A stretch of DNA of 64,000 nt, taken from contig NZ_QDFZ01000001.1 in assembly GCF_003347605.1 (NCBI RefSeq), forward strand, positions 1-64,000. The letters run 5' to 3'. This stretch comes from Chryseobacterium sp. KLBC 52 (GTDB taxonomy: Bacteria > Bacteroidota > Bacteroidia > Flavobacteriales > Weeksellaceae). Shown here piece by piece: positions 52,380 to 61,332 of the stretch (its first letter is position 1; each line of letters opens with the position of its first letter). Below the pieces are notes generated by a model. That model did not search any database, was not told the origin of the DNA, and saw nothing but the letters and a program-made list of their open reading frames with translations. The translations under genes were made by a program, and so were the position numbers.

Positions 52380-53618
52380 ATGAAATTTCCCTATCAATTA
52401 ACTGCAAAAGGAAACTATTCCCTTAAAAATGTCCGCCTGGAAACAGGTTTTGAATACGAAAATGAAGAGGTTACCGGAACAAAAACAGACCTGTTCAGTA
52501 TCGAAATTGAAGACGGAAAAATAAAAAGTGTAAAAGCCAATGATCCTGCTTCCCAAGCGATAGATGCTAAAGGATATCTGATGCTTCCTGCTTTCAGGGA
52601 TATGCACATCCATCTGGATAAAACATTGTATGGTCTTCCATGGCAGGCACTTTCTCCAAAAAGAAGAACGGTGAAAGATATGATCGCTTATGAACAGGAA
52701 ATCATCCCTGAATTGCTGAAAACTTCGGTAAGCAGAGCAGAACAGCTGATCAGTCTGCAGCAGCATTATGGGACTCATTTTGCAAGAACTCATTTCAACA
52801 TAGATCCTACATCAGGATTGAAATCTCTGGAACATCTTGAGCAGGCACTTGAAAACAAAAAAGATTCTTTCAAAGCTGAACTGGTAGCCTTTCCCCAACA
52901 TGGAGTGTATTACACAGAATCTGCTCCTTTGATGAAAGAAGCTGCCCAACTGAAAATTGTAGACTTTATTGGAGGATTGGATCCACTGAGCATTGATGGA
53001 AGTATTGAGAAAGTAATGGATTTTACGGTTCAACTGGCTTTAGATCACAATAAAGGAATTGATATTCATCTGCATGAAGCAGGAGAGTCGGGAATGAAAA
53101 CGATCAATTATCTGATTGATAAAGCCATGGAAAATCCGGCACTTCAGGGAAAAACGTTTGTAAGCCATGCATTTGCTTTAGCTCACCTTTCTCCTAAAGA
53201 AACAGAGCAGATTGCAGAAAGACTGGCTGCCGGAAAAGTAGGAATTGCTTCTTCTGTACCTTTTAAAGGAAAGATAATGCCTATTCCAACCCTGAAAAAA
53301 TACGGAGTAAATGTATTGATCGGAAATGATAATGTACAGGATTACTGGAGTACTTTCGGATCCGGAAATATGCTGCAGAAAGCGAATCTGATTGCAGAGC
53401 TGTATGGTTATGCTACGGAATATGCCTTATCAAGATCTTTGCAGTTTGCTACTCAAAGCACTCTTCCTCTGGATGAAAAAGGAAAGCAGCAATGGCCTAA
53501 AGCCGGTGATGAAGCCGCTATTGTTCTGACAGACGCGTCATGTTCTGCAGAAGCTGTATCCAGAATGTCAGAAATTAAAGCCCTGATGAATGACGGGAAT
53601 TTATTCTGGAGAAATTAA
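52380..53618 (+). CDS. Cytoplasmic amidohydrolase, paralog of the upstream gene
   Basis: 412 residues, collinear with the protein at 49885 after its signal: GNYSLKNVRLETGFEYENEEVTGTKTDLF, MLPAFRDMHIHLDKTLYG (metal HxH), THFNIDPTSGLKSLEHL, DIHLHEAGESGMKTI (metal His), and LIGNDNVQDYWSTFGSG (Asp). Starts directly in the barrel with no export signal. Same cytosine-deaminase-like family, so the pair could act on one substrate outside and inside the cytoplasmic membrane. Substrate unknown. Confidence 0.82.
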   Translation: MKFPYQLTAKGNYSLKNVRLETGFEYENEEVTGTKTDLFSIEIEDGKIKSVKANDPASQAIDAKGYLMLPAFRDMHIHLDKTLYGLPWQALSPKRRTVKDMIAYEQEIIPELLKTSVSRAEQLISLQQHYGTHFARTHFNIDPTSGLKSLEHLEQALENKKDSFKAELVAFPQHGVYYTESAPLMKEAAQLKIVDFIGGLDPLSIDGSIEKVMDFTVQLALDHNKGIDIHLHEAGESGMKTINYLIDKAMENPALQGKTFVSHAFALAHLSPKETEQIAERLAAGKVGIASSVPFKGKIMPIPTLKKYGVNVLIGNDNVQDYWSTFGSGNMLQKANLIAELYGYATEYALSRSLQFATQSTLPLDEKGKQQWPKAGDEAAIVLTDASCSAEAVSRMSEIKALMNDGNLFWRN

Positions 53619-53660
53619 TCTGAAGTATATATATTTTTTATACACTTGTTTTTTGTAATT

Positions 53661-53691
53661 GCCATCGGGAATTTCCTGGTGGCTTTTTTTT
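53661..53691 (+). terminator. Terminator after second amidohydrolase
   Basis: GCCATCGGGAA (53661-53671) pairs with TTCCTGGTGGC (53673-53683) using G-U pairs, followed by T7. Confidence 0.8.
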
Positions 53692-53826
53692 ATAAATGAT
53701 GAATGATGATTGATGAATGATCGATGATGAGGTTTCTGGGTGCGGGATTCGAGGTTTTGAGATCCGTGATTCGTGATTCGAGTTTTGAGGTTTTGGGTTG
53801 GGGTTGTGAACTTCGAACTTTTTATA

Positions 53827-53889
53827 TTCAATAGGAACGGGCTTTAGCCCGTTTAAATCTAATAGAATAAACTCCTCAGGCTTTAGCCC
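53827..53889. repeat. Solo copy of the GGGCTTTAGCCC repeat
   Basis: ATTCAATAGGAACGGGCTTT leads into the core (53839-53850), and GGCTTTAGCCC lies at 53879-53889. Same half-unit as 45971-46029. Confidence 0.82.
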
Positions 53890-54022
53890 AAACTTATGAA
53901 AGAACATCTATCTGTGTTCAAACCCAAAAATTACTGTTCATATTCCCTTTTTCTGTTTTTACAATATGAACACCTCTTAATATTAATTTCGTGAGACCAA
54001 CATCATATCGGATAATAACGAT

Positions 54023-54054
54023 AAAAAAAGCCCTCAGAAAATATTTCCGAAGGC
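54023..54054 (-). terminator. Terminator of the beta-helix lipoprotein gene
   Basis: On the minus strand GCCTTCGGAAA pairs with TTTCTGAGGGC (54054-54044 with 54040-54030, one or two wobble pairs), followed by seven T (54029-54023). Confidence 0.8.
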
Positions 54055-54096
54055 CTTTTATTTGAAATTAAATCTAGGTACTTATATGATGATATG

Positions 54097-55506
54097 TTAT
54101 AAGTTGAAGTTAGTCCATCCTGCATACCATGTATCCGTAGCATCTTTTACAGCACCTCTGTAAGTAACCTGTGTAAACCAGGTTGCTAATTTAGGGTTGG
54201 TAAATGCTCCACCTGTTAATAATGGAGATCCAGCATTAGGCGTAAAGTTTGGTGTAGTTCCTGCAGGAGCCCATGCACCGGCAAGTTTTACATCAGCTGT
54301 AGAAGCAAGGATTGTATTTCCTTTAGCATTAAACCACGTTGTAAGATCGTTTAATGTATAGGTTGTCGGAGTAGAGGTAGATGGTCCGAATTTTAAAGGA
54401 GTTGTATTTCCTGCTAAAACGTTGTTTTCAAAGAATAATTTATTACCTACGATGTTGTTATCCGTTGGAGATCCTTTAGTAGCATCAATGAATAAACCAA
54501 CCGGAAATCCTGTGAATACAGAGTTGAATACAGAGATTGAAGAGTTTCTTCTGATCTGTAACGCATTCTGGAATAAAGCATTGATTGATCCCGGAGCTGC
54601 AGAGTTGATTGGCCCGATAATCGTCATGTTTGAGAACGTAGCTGAAGTCTGAGGCGTTAAAGTAGAACCGTTAGCATCATTATCAGATTCAAATGCGTTA
54701 GAACCGGAAACGTCTGCTACCTGAGAATCTCTTACAGCAATACCAAACTGTACATTTCCTGAATACCCGTTATCTGTATCGAAATCGTCATCAAGACCTT
54801 TGTAAGAAATAAGGTGAGAACAGTTTACTGTTCCTCCGAACCATTCAAAACTGTCATCATTAGCATACGCAACTTCTACATAATCTACTGTAGTTCCATT
54901 ACCTACACCACCGAAGGTAAGTCCGTTGATCTCTTTATCTGGTAAGAATGCATATCCTGCATATTCTATTCTTACATATTTTAATACACCACTGTTGTCA
55001 GCAGCGTTAGTTCCTCCATAAAGTCCAAGACCTTCAGAGTTGTTGATCCCTCCTTCAATTTCTCCCACTCCGTTTGCACCTCCGAAAGATGCATTAGTAG
55101 GAGCATTTCCTAAGATTACTACACCTGCCCAGTCTCCTCTTTTAGGACTTGCTTTTTCTGAAGTGAAGATAATAGGATTAGCAGCAGTTCCTTCTGCCAT
55201 GATTTTGCTTCCTCTTGTAATGATTAAAGCTCCGTTTTTATCAGCCTCACCTACAATCTTTGTACCTGGCTCGATCGTTAAAGTAGCTCCGTTAGTTACA
55301 TATACCAGTCCTCTCAGCTTATAAATTTTATTTGCTTTAAGCGTAGTATTGGAAGTGATTTTTCCTGAAAGAATAAGGTTTTCAGTTTCTCCGTTTCCGT
55401 TACCTCCATTTTGAATAATGGTAGGTCCATCTTCTTCTATATTTCTACATGCGGTAGTTGATACTAGAGCGCCAAGCATTAAAGAATATAAAACGAACTT
55501 TTTCAT
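54097..55506 (-). CDS. Beta-helix lipoprotein, partner of the TonB receptor
   Basis: 469 residues. Lipobox VSTTAC (C20). Right-handed beta-helix repeats run through the middle (GALIITRGSKIMAEGTAANPIIFTS; WAGVVILGNAPTNASFGG; VDYVEVAYANDDSFEWFGG), a type linked to multi-haem or T9SS-exported proteins in Bacteroidota and often found beside TonB receptors. The C-terminus lacks a recognisable sorting domain. Follows the receptor gene by 44 bp on the same strand, so it is probably a surface accessory of the uptake system. Ligand unknown. Confidence 0.72.
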   Translation of the reverse strand: MKKFVLYSLMLGALVSTTACRNIEEDGPTIIQNGGNGNGETENLILSGKITSNTTLKANKIYKLRGLVYVTNGATLTIEPGTKIVGEADKNGALIITRGSKIMAEGTAANPIIFTSEKASPKRGDWAGVVILGNAPTNASFGGANGVGEIEGGINNSEGLGLYGGTNAADNSGVLKYVRIEYAGYAFLPDKEINGLTFGGVGNGTTVDYVEVAYANDDSFEWFGGTVNCSHLISYKGLDDDFDTDNGYSGNVQFGIAVRDSQVADVSGSNAFESDNDANGSTLTPQTSATFSNMTIIGPINSAAPGSINALFQNALQIRRNSSISVFNSVFTGFPVGLFIDATKGSPTDNNIVGNKLFFENNVLAGNTTPLKFGPSTSTPTTYTLNDLTTWFNAKGNTILASTADVKLAGAWAPAGTTPNFTPNAGSPLLTGGAFTNPKLATWFTQVTYRGAVKDATDTWYAGWTNFNL

Positions 55507-55550
55507 GTTATAAAGAATTAAATTATTTATTAGATTATTTGTTGAGTGAA

Positions 55551-58340
55551 TTAAAAATTGTATCCCAGTGTTAAACTGATATTGGTTCCTGTAAGTCTTT
55601 CAATAGCAAGAGCATCTTTGCTGTCATATTTGCCATTGTCGTTCAGGTCATGGTAGAATTTCGCACGACGGTTCAGGATATCTGAAACATTCAGCTTGAT
55701 CTCTCCCTTGTTGCTCCATAGTTTTTTAGCAAGCTGGAAGTCAAGAAGAGGTCTAGGTGCTTCCCAGATTGGTGGAACCTGATCGTTTCCTACGTAAAGG
55801 ATTCTTCTTCCAATCATGTTGAATAATAATGTTGAAGACCATCCTGATTTTTCAGTATCATACTGAAGACTTAGGTTTACAGTGTATGGAGATTGTCCCT
55901 GCATTGGTCTGTCAATATTAGTAGCTTCGTCCGTTACTCTGTTTTTGATTAATGCTACGTTTCCACCAAGGGTAAAGTTTTTAAGAGCACTTACAAAATC
56001 CAGTTTTTTTCTGGCTTCAACTTCCAATCCATAAGCATCAGCTTTATCTACGTTAAGGTAGTTGAAGGTGTTACTCGTTCCTACCCCTGATTGGTTGAAG
56101 TATAATTCGATAGGTTTTTTGAAGTTTTTATAGAAACCTGCCACGGAAATAATTTCTCCGTTTCTTGGATAGAATTCCCAACGAAGGTCGGCACTCGTGA
56201 TTTTAGTTCTTTCGATAGATTTGTTACCGATTACCGTTGCTCCAAGGTCAAAATCATAGTATGCCAAAGGAGAAACCTCTCTGAATTCCGGTCTTACAAC
56301 AGTTTGTGAACCTGCAAGACGGATATTCATTTTAGGATTTACTTTGAATGTTAAGTTAACAGCAGGTAAGAAATCTGTAACACGTGTATTGACAAAACGG
56401 TCATCGCTTTTCTTCGTGCTTCCTACCAATTGGTCAAAGTTCTCCACTCTTAATCCCCAAACTGCTCTTAACCATGGTGTGAAGTTGTTATCAAACTGTA
56501 AATATCCTGCGTTAAGGATGGTGTTGGCAATATATCTGTACTGGTTTCCAGCAATTTCATCAAATGTAAATCCTCCGTTAGTTCCGAAATTACCAGGATT
56601 GAAAATAGTTTCAAAAGGCTGGGAAAGTAATCCCTGATTGAAGTTCTCAAGTCTTACAGAGAATGGTCTTGAGTTGTATATTCTGTCTTTTACCTGGAAT
56701 AAATACCCTCCTTTGATCGTTTGCTTTTGTCCGAACATCGTAAACGTCTTGGATACGTCACCTCCTGCATTATATAAATAGTCACTTAATGTAGAGTAGA
56801 ATACACTTCCTGATTTCTGAGAAAGACCATTAGAAATCAATGCTAAATAAGGACTTCCCGGCATGGTAGTATATTGATTGTACTGTAAACGCTGTAGCAA
56901 AGGAATATACTGATCAAGGATTCCGAAACTTCCGTACCAGTTTACGGTCAATCCGCCAAGAACATCAATTTTATGATTACCGGAAAGGGTAGAGTTATAG
57001 AAAGTAGTTTCTTTAAATCCAATTTCCCTTGCCATGATATTGGTACCGTTAATCGGATCAAATTCAAAGTCCTTTCCTGTTCTGAAGGACATGTGGTTTA
57101 CCGTATTGTTGGTAATGATATTCTTCAGGGAAATTTTATTATTGTTGTTCAGCTTTAAAGAAAGGTTCAACATCCCTCCTAAAATGATATCATTACTGTA
57201 TTTTTCTGTAAAATAATCGAAGTTGGTGTCAGCAAGCTGGTTGTTGATCGTAAAGAAACGGTTGGTAGACTCAGTTCTTCTTTTGTTGTTACTATAGTTT
57301 AAAACAGCAATTACTCCTAAATCTTTTCCAAATAATTTCGTATTGAAACCTCCGTCTAACTGTAAACTTAAGTTTTCAGGATAACCGATACTGTTGTATC
57401 CAAGATTCTTTGTATATCCTTTACCAATCTCTGTTTTCTGTGCTTCAGTCAGAATACTGAAAGCATTTTTTGCAGGCATATTGGTAGGAAGTTTTCTGTA
57501 ACCGTCATCAATTCCTAAAAAGTCCCACTTTCCTCCTTTCTGCATGTGGAATTCCTGTCCCATAGTAGCGGTGTTTCCACCTACACCTACCTGTACATTG
57601 AAGAAGTTTTTATTAGGAATATCTTTCGTATTTACCTGAATCAGTGCACCTCCCCATTCACCTGTATATTCAGGAATGAACGTTTTGTTGATGACAAGGG
57701 TTTCGATAACGTTAGCAGGGAAAAGGTCAAAAGAGAAAGTCTTTCTGTCAGGTTCTGTACTGGATAACTGAATACCGTTCAGCATCGCCTGGTTATAACG
57801 GTCTGATAAACCTCTTACGACAATATATTTTCCGTCAAATAAACTCACCCCGGAAACTCTTTTCAGAACTTCACCCGTGTTTCTGTCCGGACTTCTTTTA
57901 ATAGCTTCAACACCAATAACCTGAGAAACTACACCGGCATTCTTTTGTAATCCGATGGTAGAGGCTATCGTTTCTTTTCTTGCGTTTGATTTTATGACAA
58001 CTCCCTCAATTTCTTTTTCTTTGGTAGAGGGTTTATCCAGAACGATATCAAGATGAGTGTTACCTTCATTCTTTATAATAACTTCACTGATTTCTTTTCT
58101 GTTATACCCGTTGGAACTTACCGTTACAATGTAATTGGCACCGGGAGAAAGGTTGATAGAGTAGTATCCGGAAATGTCAGTCGTTACTTCCTGACCATTT
58201 ACTTTTACTTTTACCCCTTCTATAGGAGTATTGTCTTTCTCGTCCAATACCCTACCTTCCAAAATCTGACTTTGTGCAAAAGCATAGCCAGCAGAAAACA
58301 AGGCAAGTAGCATGATGCTCTTGTGGAGTTGTTTTTTCAT
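55551..58340 (-). CDS. TonB-dependent receptor with carboxypeptidase-like regulatory domain
   Basis: 929 residues. Signal peptide 1-22 (ending AFAQ). CarboxypepD_reg-like domain about 25-100 (ILEGRVLDEKDNTPIEGVKVKVNG). Plug about 115-230 with KRSPDRNTGEVLKRVSGVSLFDGKYIVVRGLSDRYNQAMLNG. The barrel ends in SLTLGYNF. Large outer-membrane receptor, of the type also annotated 'outer membrane protein assembly'-independent porin; the partner is the lipoprotein at 54097. Divergent from the PhoB/PhoR pair, which might control it. Confidence 0.85.
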   Translation of the reverse strand: MKKQLHKSIMLLALFSAGYAFAQSQILEGRVLDEKDNTPIEGVKVKVNGQEVTTDISGYYSINLSPGANYIVTVSSNGYNRKEISEVIIKNEGNTHLDIVLDKPSTKEKEIEGVVIKSNARKETIASTIGLQKNAGVVSQVIGVEAIKRSPDRNTGEVLKRVSGVSLFDGKYIVVRGLSDRYNQAMLNGIQLSSTEPDRKTFSFDLFPANVIETLVINKTFIPEYTGEWGGALIQVNTKDIPNKNFFNVQVGVGGNTATMGQEFHMQKGGKWDFLGIDDGYRKLPTNMPAKNAFSILTEAQKTEIGKGYTKNLGYNSIGYPENLSLQLDGGFNTKLFGKDLGVIAVLNYSNNKRRTESTNRFFTINNQLADTNFDYFTEKYSNDIILGGMLNLSLKLNNNNKISLKNIITNNTVNHMSFRTGKDFEFDPINGTNIMAREIGFKETTFYNSTLSGNHKIDVLGGLTVNWYGSFGILDQYIPLLQRLQYNQYTTMPGSPYLALISNGLSQKSGSVFYSTLSDYLYNAGGDVSKTFTMFGQKQTIKGGYLFQVKDRIYNSRPFSVRLENFNQGLLSQPFETIFNPGNFGTNGGFTFDEIAGNQYRYIANTILNAGYLQFDNNFTPWLRAVWGLRVENFDQLVGSTKKSDDRFVNTRVTDFLPAVNLTFKVNPKMNIRLAGSQTVVRPEFREVSPLAYYDFDLGATVIGNKSIERTKITSADLRWEFYPRNGEIISVAGFYKNFKKPIELYFNQSGVGTSNTFNYLNVDKADAYGLEVEARKKLDFVSALKNFTLGGNVALIKNRVTDEATNIDRPMQGQSPYTVNLSLQYDTEKSGWSSTLLFNMIGRRILYVGNDQVPPIWEAPRPLLDFQLAKKLWSNKGEIKLNVSDILNRRAKFYHDLNDNGKYDSKDALAIERLTGTNISLTLGYNF

Positions 58341-58665
58341 TATTACTTCTTTTACTTCTTTTTCAAGGGCAAAATAAAGGCTAAGTTTTTAAGAAAACTT
58401 TAGGAGAATCTTAATTAATTATGAAGTTTGTATTAACGAAAGAATAGATTTTATACTTATCGATGTTTAATTTATATAATTATAATTTTTGTTTTAATGT
58501 TAATTATTATTCCTTATATTTGATTTGTGTATATTTATTTATTGATTTTTTTATTGATTTTGTAATTTATAACTGCGGTGTTATTTTTTAATAATTAGTT
58601 AACATTTGGCAGATAGATGAAATCAATTGAAATAATTAATTTTGTGGGAATTCTTAAACTAGAAG
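58341..58665. other. AT-rich divergent promoter region
   Basis: 325 bp, strongly AT-rich, between the TonB receptor (minus) and phoB-like gene (plus). TAATTTTG at 58637-58644 is a possible -7 box 21 bp before the phoB start. No consensus regulatory site was recognised. Confidence 0.6.
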
Positions 58666-59340
58666 ATGAGCAAAAAAATTCTTTTAATAGACGATGAACT
58701 GGACATTTTAGAGATTCTGTCTTACAATTTGGAAAAGGAAGGGTATGATATCTATACCGCTACCAATGGTAACGAAGGTATAGAAAAAGCGAAGGAAATT
58801 GTTCCGGATCTTATCTTATTAGATGTCATGATGCCTGAAAAAGATGGGATAGAAACCTGTCAGGAACTTCGTAAAGTGAAAGAACTGCAAAAAACACTTA
58901 TTGTGTTCCTTTCTGCAAGAAGCGAAGAGTTTTCTCAGTTAGCAGGTTTTCAGGCGGGAGCCAATGATTATGTCGTAAAACTGATCAAACCAAAGATCCT
59001 TATCTCTAAAGTAAATGCATTATTGCAGCTAACCTCTCAGGTTTCTGACAATGCTAAACTCATCGAAATCGGAGACCTTGTTATTGACAAAGATAATTTC
59101 AGAGTTTCCAAAAGCGGGCAGCAATTTCTTCTTCCTAAAAAAGAATTTGATTTGCTTTACCTTTTGGCTTCCAATACTGAAAAAGTTTTCAAAAGAGAAG
59201 AGATCCTGGAAAAAGTTTGGGGTAATGATGTGATCGTAGGAGAAAGAACCATTGATGTTCACATCAGAAGACTGAGAGAAAAACTGGGAATCAATACGAT
59301 TCAGACATTAAAAGGGATTGGGTATAAACTGATCGTTTAA
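58666..59340 (+). CDS. PhoB-like OmpR-family response regulator
   Basis: 224 residues. Receiver domain 1-120 with acidic pair D9/D10, phosphoacceptor D53 (LILLDVMMP), the switch Ser at LSARS and K105. The conserved KP pair is KL here (VVKLIKPK, L106), which removes the usual cis-proline. Winged-helix DNA-binding domain about 130-224 with KKEFDLLYLLAS and RTIDVHIRRLREKLG. Followed by the kinase gene at 48 bp. Identity as PhoB is by similarity of layout to Bacteroidota PhoBR; the true signal is unproven. Confidence 0.82.
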   Translation: MSKKILLIDDELDILEILSYNLEKEGYDIYTATNGNEGIEKAKEIVPDLILLDVMMPEKDGIETCQELRKVKELQKTLIVFLSARSEEFSQLAGFQAGANDYVVKLIKPKILISKVNALLQLTSQVSDNAKLIEIGDLVIDKDNFRVSKSGQQFLLPKKEFDLLYLLASNTEKVFKREEILEKVWGNDVIVGERTIDVHIRRLREKLGINTIQTLKGIGYKLIV

Positions 59341-59388
59341 TTATTTAAAAATCTTAACTTTACGTTCAATCATTAAAACGTTGTAAAA

Positions 59389-60420
59389 TTGAAATTTTAC
59401 AGACTTACTCTCGTTGCCTCCTGTCTGCTGACACTGGTAATGCTCCTTTTAGGTGTCGTATTCGATTCGCTGAAAGATATCTATTATGAGACCCCTTTGT
59501 TCAAAACGGGTCTTTTCATCTGTATTGTCCTGATCTTCCTGATCAACTGTGTAGTACTGGAGCTCCTCTTCAATTACTACAGCAGAAAACAGGTTAAAGG
59601 CCTTTCCGGATTTCTTCCGCAGGAAATAGTACAGAATCATGACGAAAATATAACCATTAAAGAATTAGGAGAAAGATTTTCAGATCTCAATCAACAGCAG
59701 GTATCAGAAATTGATATGATGAAAGAGATGGAAAGTTATCGTAAAGAATACATTGGAAATGTTTCCCATGAGCTTAAAACCCCTTTGTTTTCTATTCAGG
59801 GATATGTAGAAACTCTGAGAGATGGCGGAGTAGATAACCTTACCATCCGGGATAAATATCTCGAAAGAATTGATAAATCGGTAGAAAGACTAATCGCTAT
59901 TGTAACAGATCTTGATATGATTAACAGGCTGGAAGCCGGTGAAATCAATCTTACCGTTTCAAAATTTGATGTCAACCTTCTGATCAAAGAAATTTTTGAC
60001 CTTCTTGATCTTGAAGCTGAAAAAAGAAATACAACATTACAAATTCAGACCCTTCACCCGCAGATCTTTGTGGAAGCCGATAAACAGAAAATTTCTCAGG
60101 TTTTTATTAACCTGATCTCCAATGCCATTCATTATGCCAACAGACAGGAAGCAAAAGTGATTGTAAAAACCAGTATTCTGAAAAATAAGGTGCTGATAGA
60201 GGTGATAGATAACGGAATGGGAATAAAATCTGAAATTCTTCCGCGAATCTTTGAAAGATTTTACCGTGTGGAAACCAGCAGAAGCAGAAGAGAAGGCGGT
60301 TCCGGACTTGGGCTGGCGATTGTAAAGCACATCCTTGAAGCACACAACGAAAACATTACCGTAGAAAGTGTGTACCTTGAAGGAACGAAGTTCAGTTTTA
60401 TGCTCGAAAAAAGTAAATAA
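59389..60420 (+). CDS. PhoR-like sensor histidine kinase
   Basis: 343 residues with a TTG start at 59389. Two membrane segments (about 5-25 and 40-62) without a large periplasmic domain, so signal sensing may be intramembrane. DHp domain with YIGNVSHELKTPLFSIQGYVETLRDGG (phospho-His H127) and an ATPase domain with N-box INLISNAIHYANR, G1 DNGMGI and G2 GGSGLGLAI. Two TM and no large PAS/periplasmic domain fit the Bacteroidota PhoR type. Operon with the regulator. Confidence 0.85.
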   Translation: MKFYRLTLVASCLLTLVMLLLGVVFDSLKDIYYETPLFKTGLFICIVLIFLINCVVLELLFNYYSRKQVKGLSGFLPQEIVQNHDENITIKELGERFSDLNQQQVSEIDMMKEMESYRKEYIGNVSHELKTPLFSIQGYVETLRDGGVDNLTIRDKYLERIDKSVERLIAIVTDLDMINRLEAGEINLTVSKFDVNLLIKEIFDLLDLEAEKRNTTLQIQTLHPQIFVEADKQKISQVFINLISNAIHYANRQEAKVIVKTSILKNKVLIEVIDNGMGIKSEILPRIFERFYRVETSRSRREGGSGLGLAIVKHILEAHNENITVESVYLEGTKFSFMLEKSK

Positions 60421-60472
60421 TTCCGGCAAAATGTAAGAAAAAAAAATATTTTAAAAAATCCTGAAATATTTT

Positions 60473-60501
60473 TTTGTCACATGTCATTTATTATATATTT
60501 G
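60473..60501 (+). promoter_or_regulatory. Promoter of the acidic-tail protein gene
   Basis: TTTG (60473-60476), 17-bp spacer, TATATTTG (60494-60501), a good Bacteroidota promoter; the ATG follows 53 bp later. Confidence 0.6.
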
Positions 60502-60554
60502 CAACAGAGATTTATCATAATTATAAAGGCAAAAAAGTAATTTAAGAAACTGAT

Positions 60555-61151
60555 ATGGTTTACAAAATCCGCGTAATATTAGATGCGAAAGAGGATATTT
60601 TCCGTGATGTCGAAGTTAAGGGAAAACAAACGTTATGGAACTTACATTTAGGAATTAAAAGTGCATTCAGTCTGCAGGGAGATGAGCTTTCTACTTTTAA
60701 TCTGTTGGAAGATGACGGAACAATCGTAAAAAGTGTCCCATTGGAAGATATGAGTGATGATGGTGATGGTGAGATCATGTCAGATGTTTATATTGATGAA
60801 GCTTTTGAAAATGTAGGAGACAAGGCACAGTTCCAGTATGGGCTTCTTGATCTTTGGGAATTCTTCTGTGAGCTTATTGAAGTGATCGAAGAAACAAAAG
60901 GCGTGAACTATCCAATCACAGTATACAGATTCGGAAATGTTCCGTTAAAGGCTCCTAGCAAAAACGGAAATGCAGGAGGTGGAAAAAAGAAGTCAGCAAT
61001 GCCGTTGGTAGATGATGAGTTTGGTTTTGATGACGATTTCGGAGGAGGAAACTTTTCAGATGAAGATGACGACAACTTTGATGATGAGGAAGAGGAAGAC
61101 TACAATGACGATGTCTTTGATGATGAGGATGACAATGACGACGAAAGATAG
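60555..61151 (+). CDS. pRiA4b ORF-3-like (IS1096 TnpR passenger family) protein with acidic tail
   Basis: 198 residues. Residues 1-125 carry the PF07929-type pattern: RVILDAKEDIFRDVEVKGKQTLWNLHLGIKSAF and LLEDDGTIV..., a fold of plasmid and transposon passengers but also chromosomal. From about 150 the chain is a nearly pure Asp/Glu tail (DDEFGFDDDF ... DDEDDNDDER), suggesting binding to basic proteins or nucleic-acid mimicry. It has its own promoter and terminator and no mobile-element ends nearby. Confidence 0.72.
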   Translation: MVYKIRVILDAKEDIFRDVEVKGKQTLWNLHLGIKSAFSLQGDELSTFNLLEDDGTIVKSVPLEDMSDDGDGEIMSDVYIDEAFENVGDKAQFQYGLLDLWEFFCELIEVIEETKGVNYPITVYRFGNVPLKAPSKNGNAGGGKKKSAMPLVDDEFGFDDDFGGGNFSDEDDDNFDDEEEEDYNDDVFDDEDDNDDER

Positions 61152-61168
61152 TCAATAAAATATATGAG

Positions 61169-61194
61169 CCCTGGGTTGTAACCCGGGGTTTTTT
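61169..61194 (+). terminator. Terminator after the acidic-tail gene
   Basis: CCCTGGGTT (61169-61177) pairs with AACCCGGGG (61180-61188) around GT, followed by six T. Confidence 0.85.
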
Positions 61195-61310
61195 ATGCCT
61201 GAAAAATGCGAATTCAAAAATAAGCTGATTGATGAATTTTCCTTTTTGTTTTTATCATTTCTCCATGTAATAATTTCACGTTTTTACCTTTTCTCTCCAA
61301 AAACAATCCT

Positions 61311-61318
61311 TACTTTTG
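61311..61318 (+). promoter_or_regulatory. Candidate -7 box of the GH13 lipoprotein gene
   Basis: TACTTTTG matches TAnnTTTG, with a TTTT run at the -33 distance (about 61289-61292). It ends 14 bp before the ATG at 61333, which supports that start over earlier codons in the frame. Confidence 0.5.
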
Positions 61319-61332
61319 TTAAAAATAGTTTA

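Larger units (their letters stand above)
53692..54096. other. Repeat-rich intergenic DNA, no gene
   Basis: About 400 bp. TGATGAATGATGATTGATGA (53695-53728) and GGGATTCGAGGTTTTGAGATC (reported in parts; 53743-53763) plus GTGATTCGAGTTTTGAGG (53773-53790) precede a solo GGGCTTTAGCCC repeat (53827-53889) and a terminator (54023-54054). Confidence 0.7.

Noticed and set aside
54097..58340. SusC/SusD-type glycan utilisation pair
   Set aside because: The lipoprotein is a beta-helix protein with none of the SusD TPR features, and the receptor has no SusC-type signature sequence that I could see.
60555..61151. Insertion sequence IS1096
   Set aside because: Only the passenger-like domain is present. 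There is no transposase, inverted repeats or target duplication nearby.
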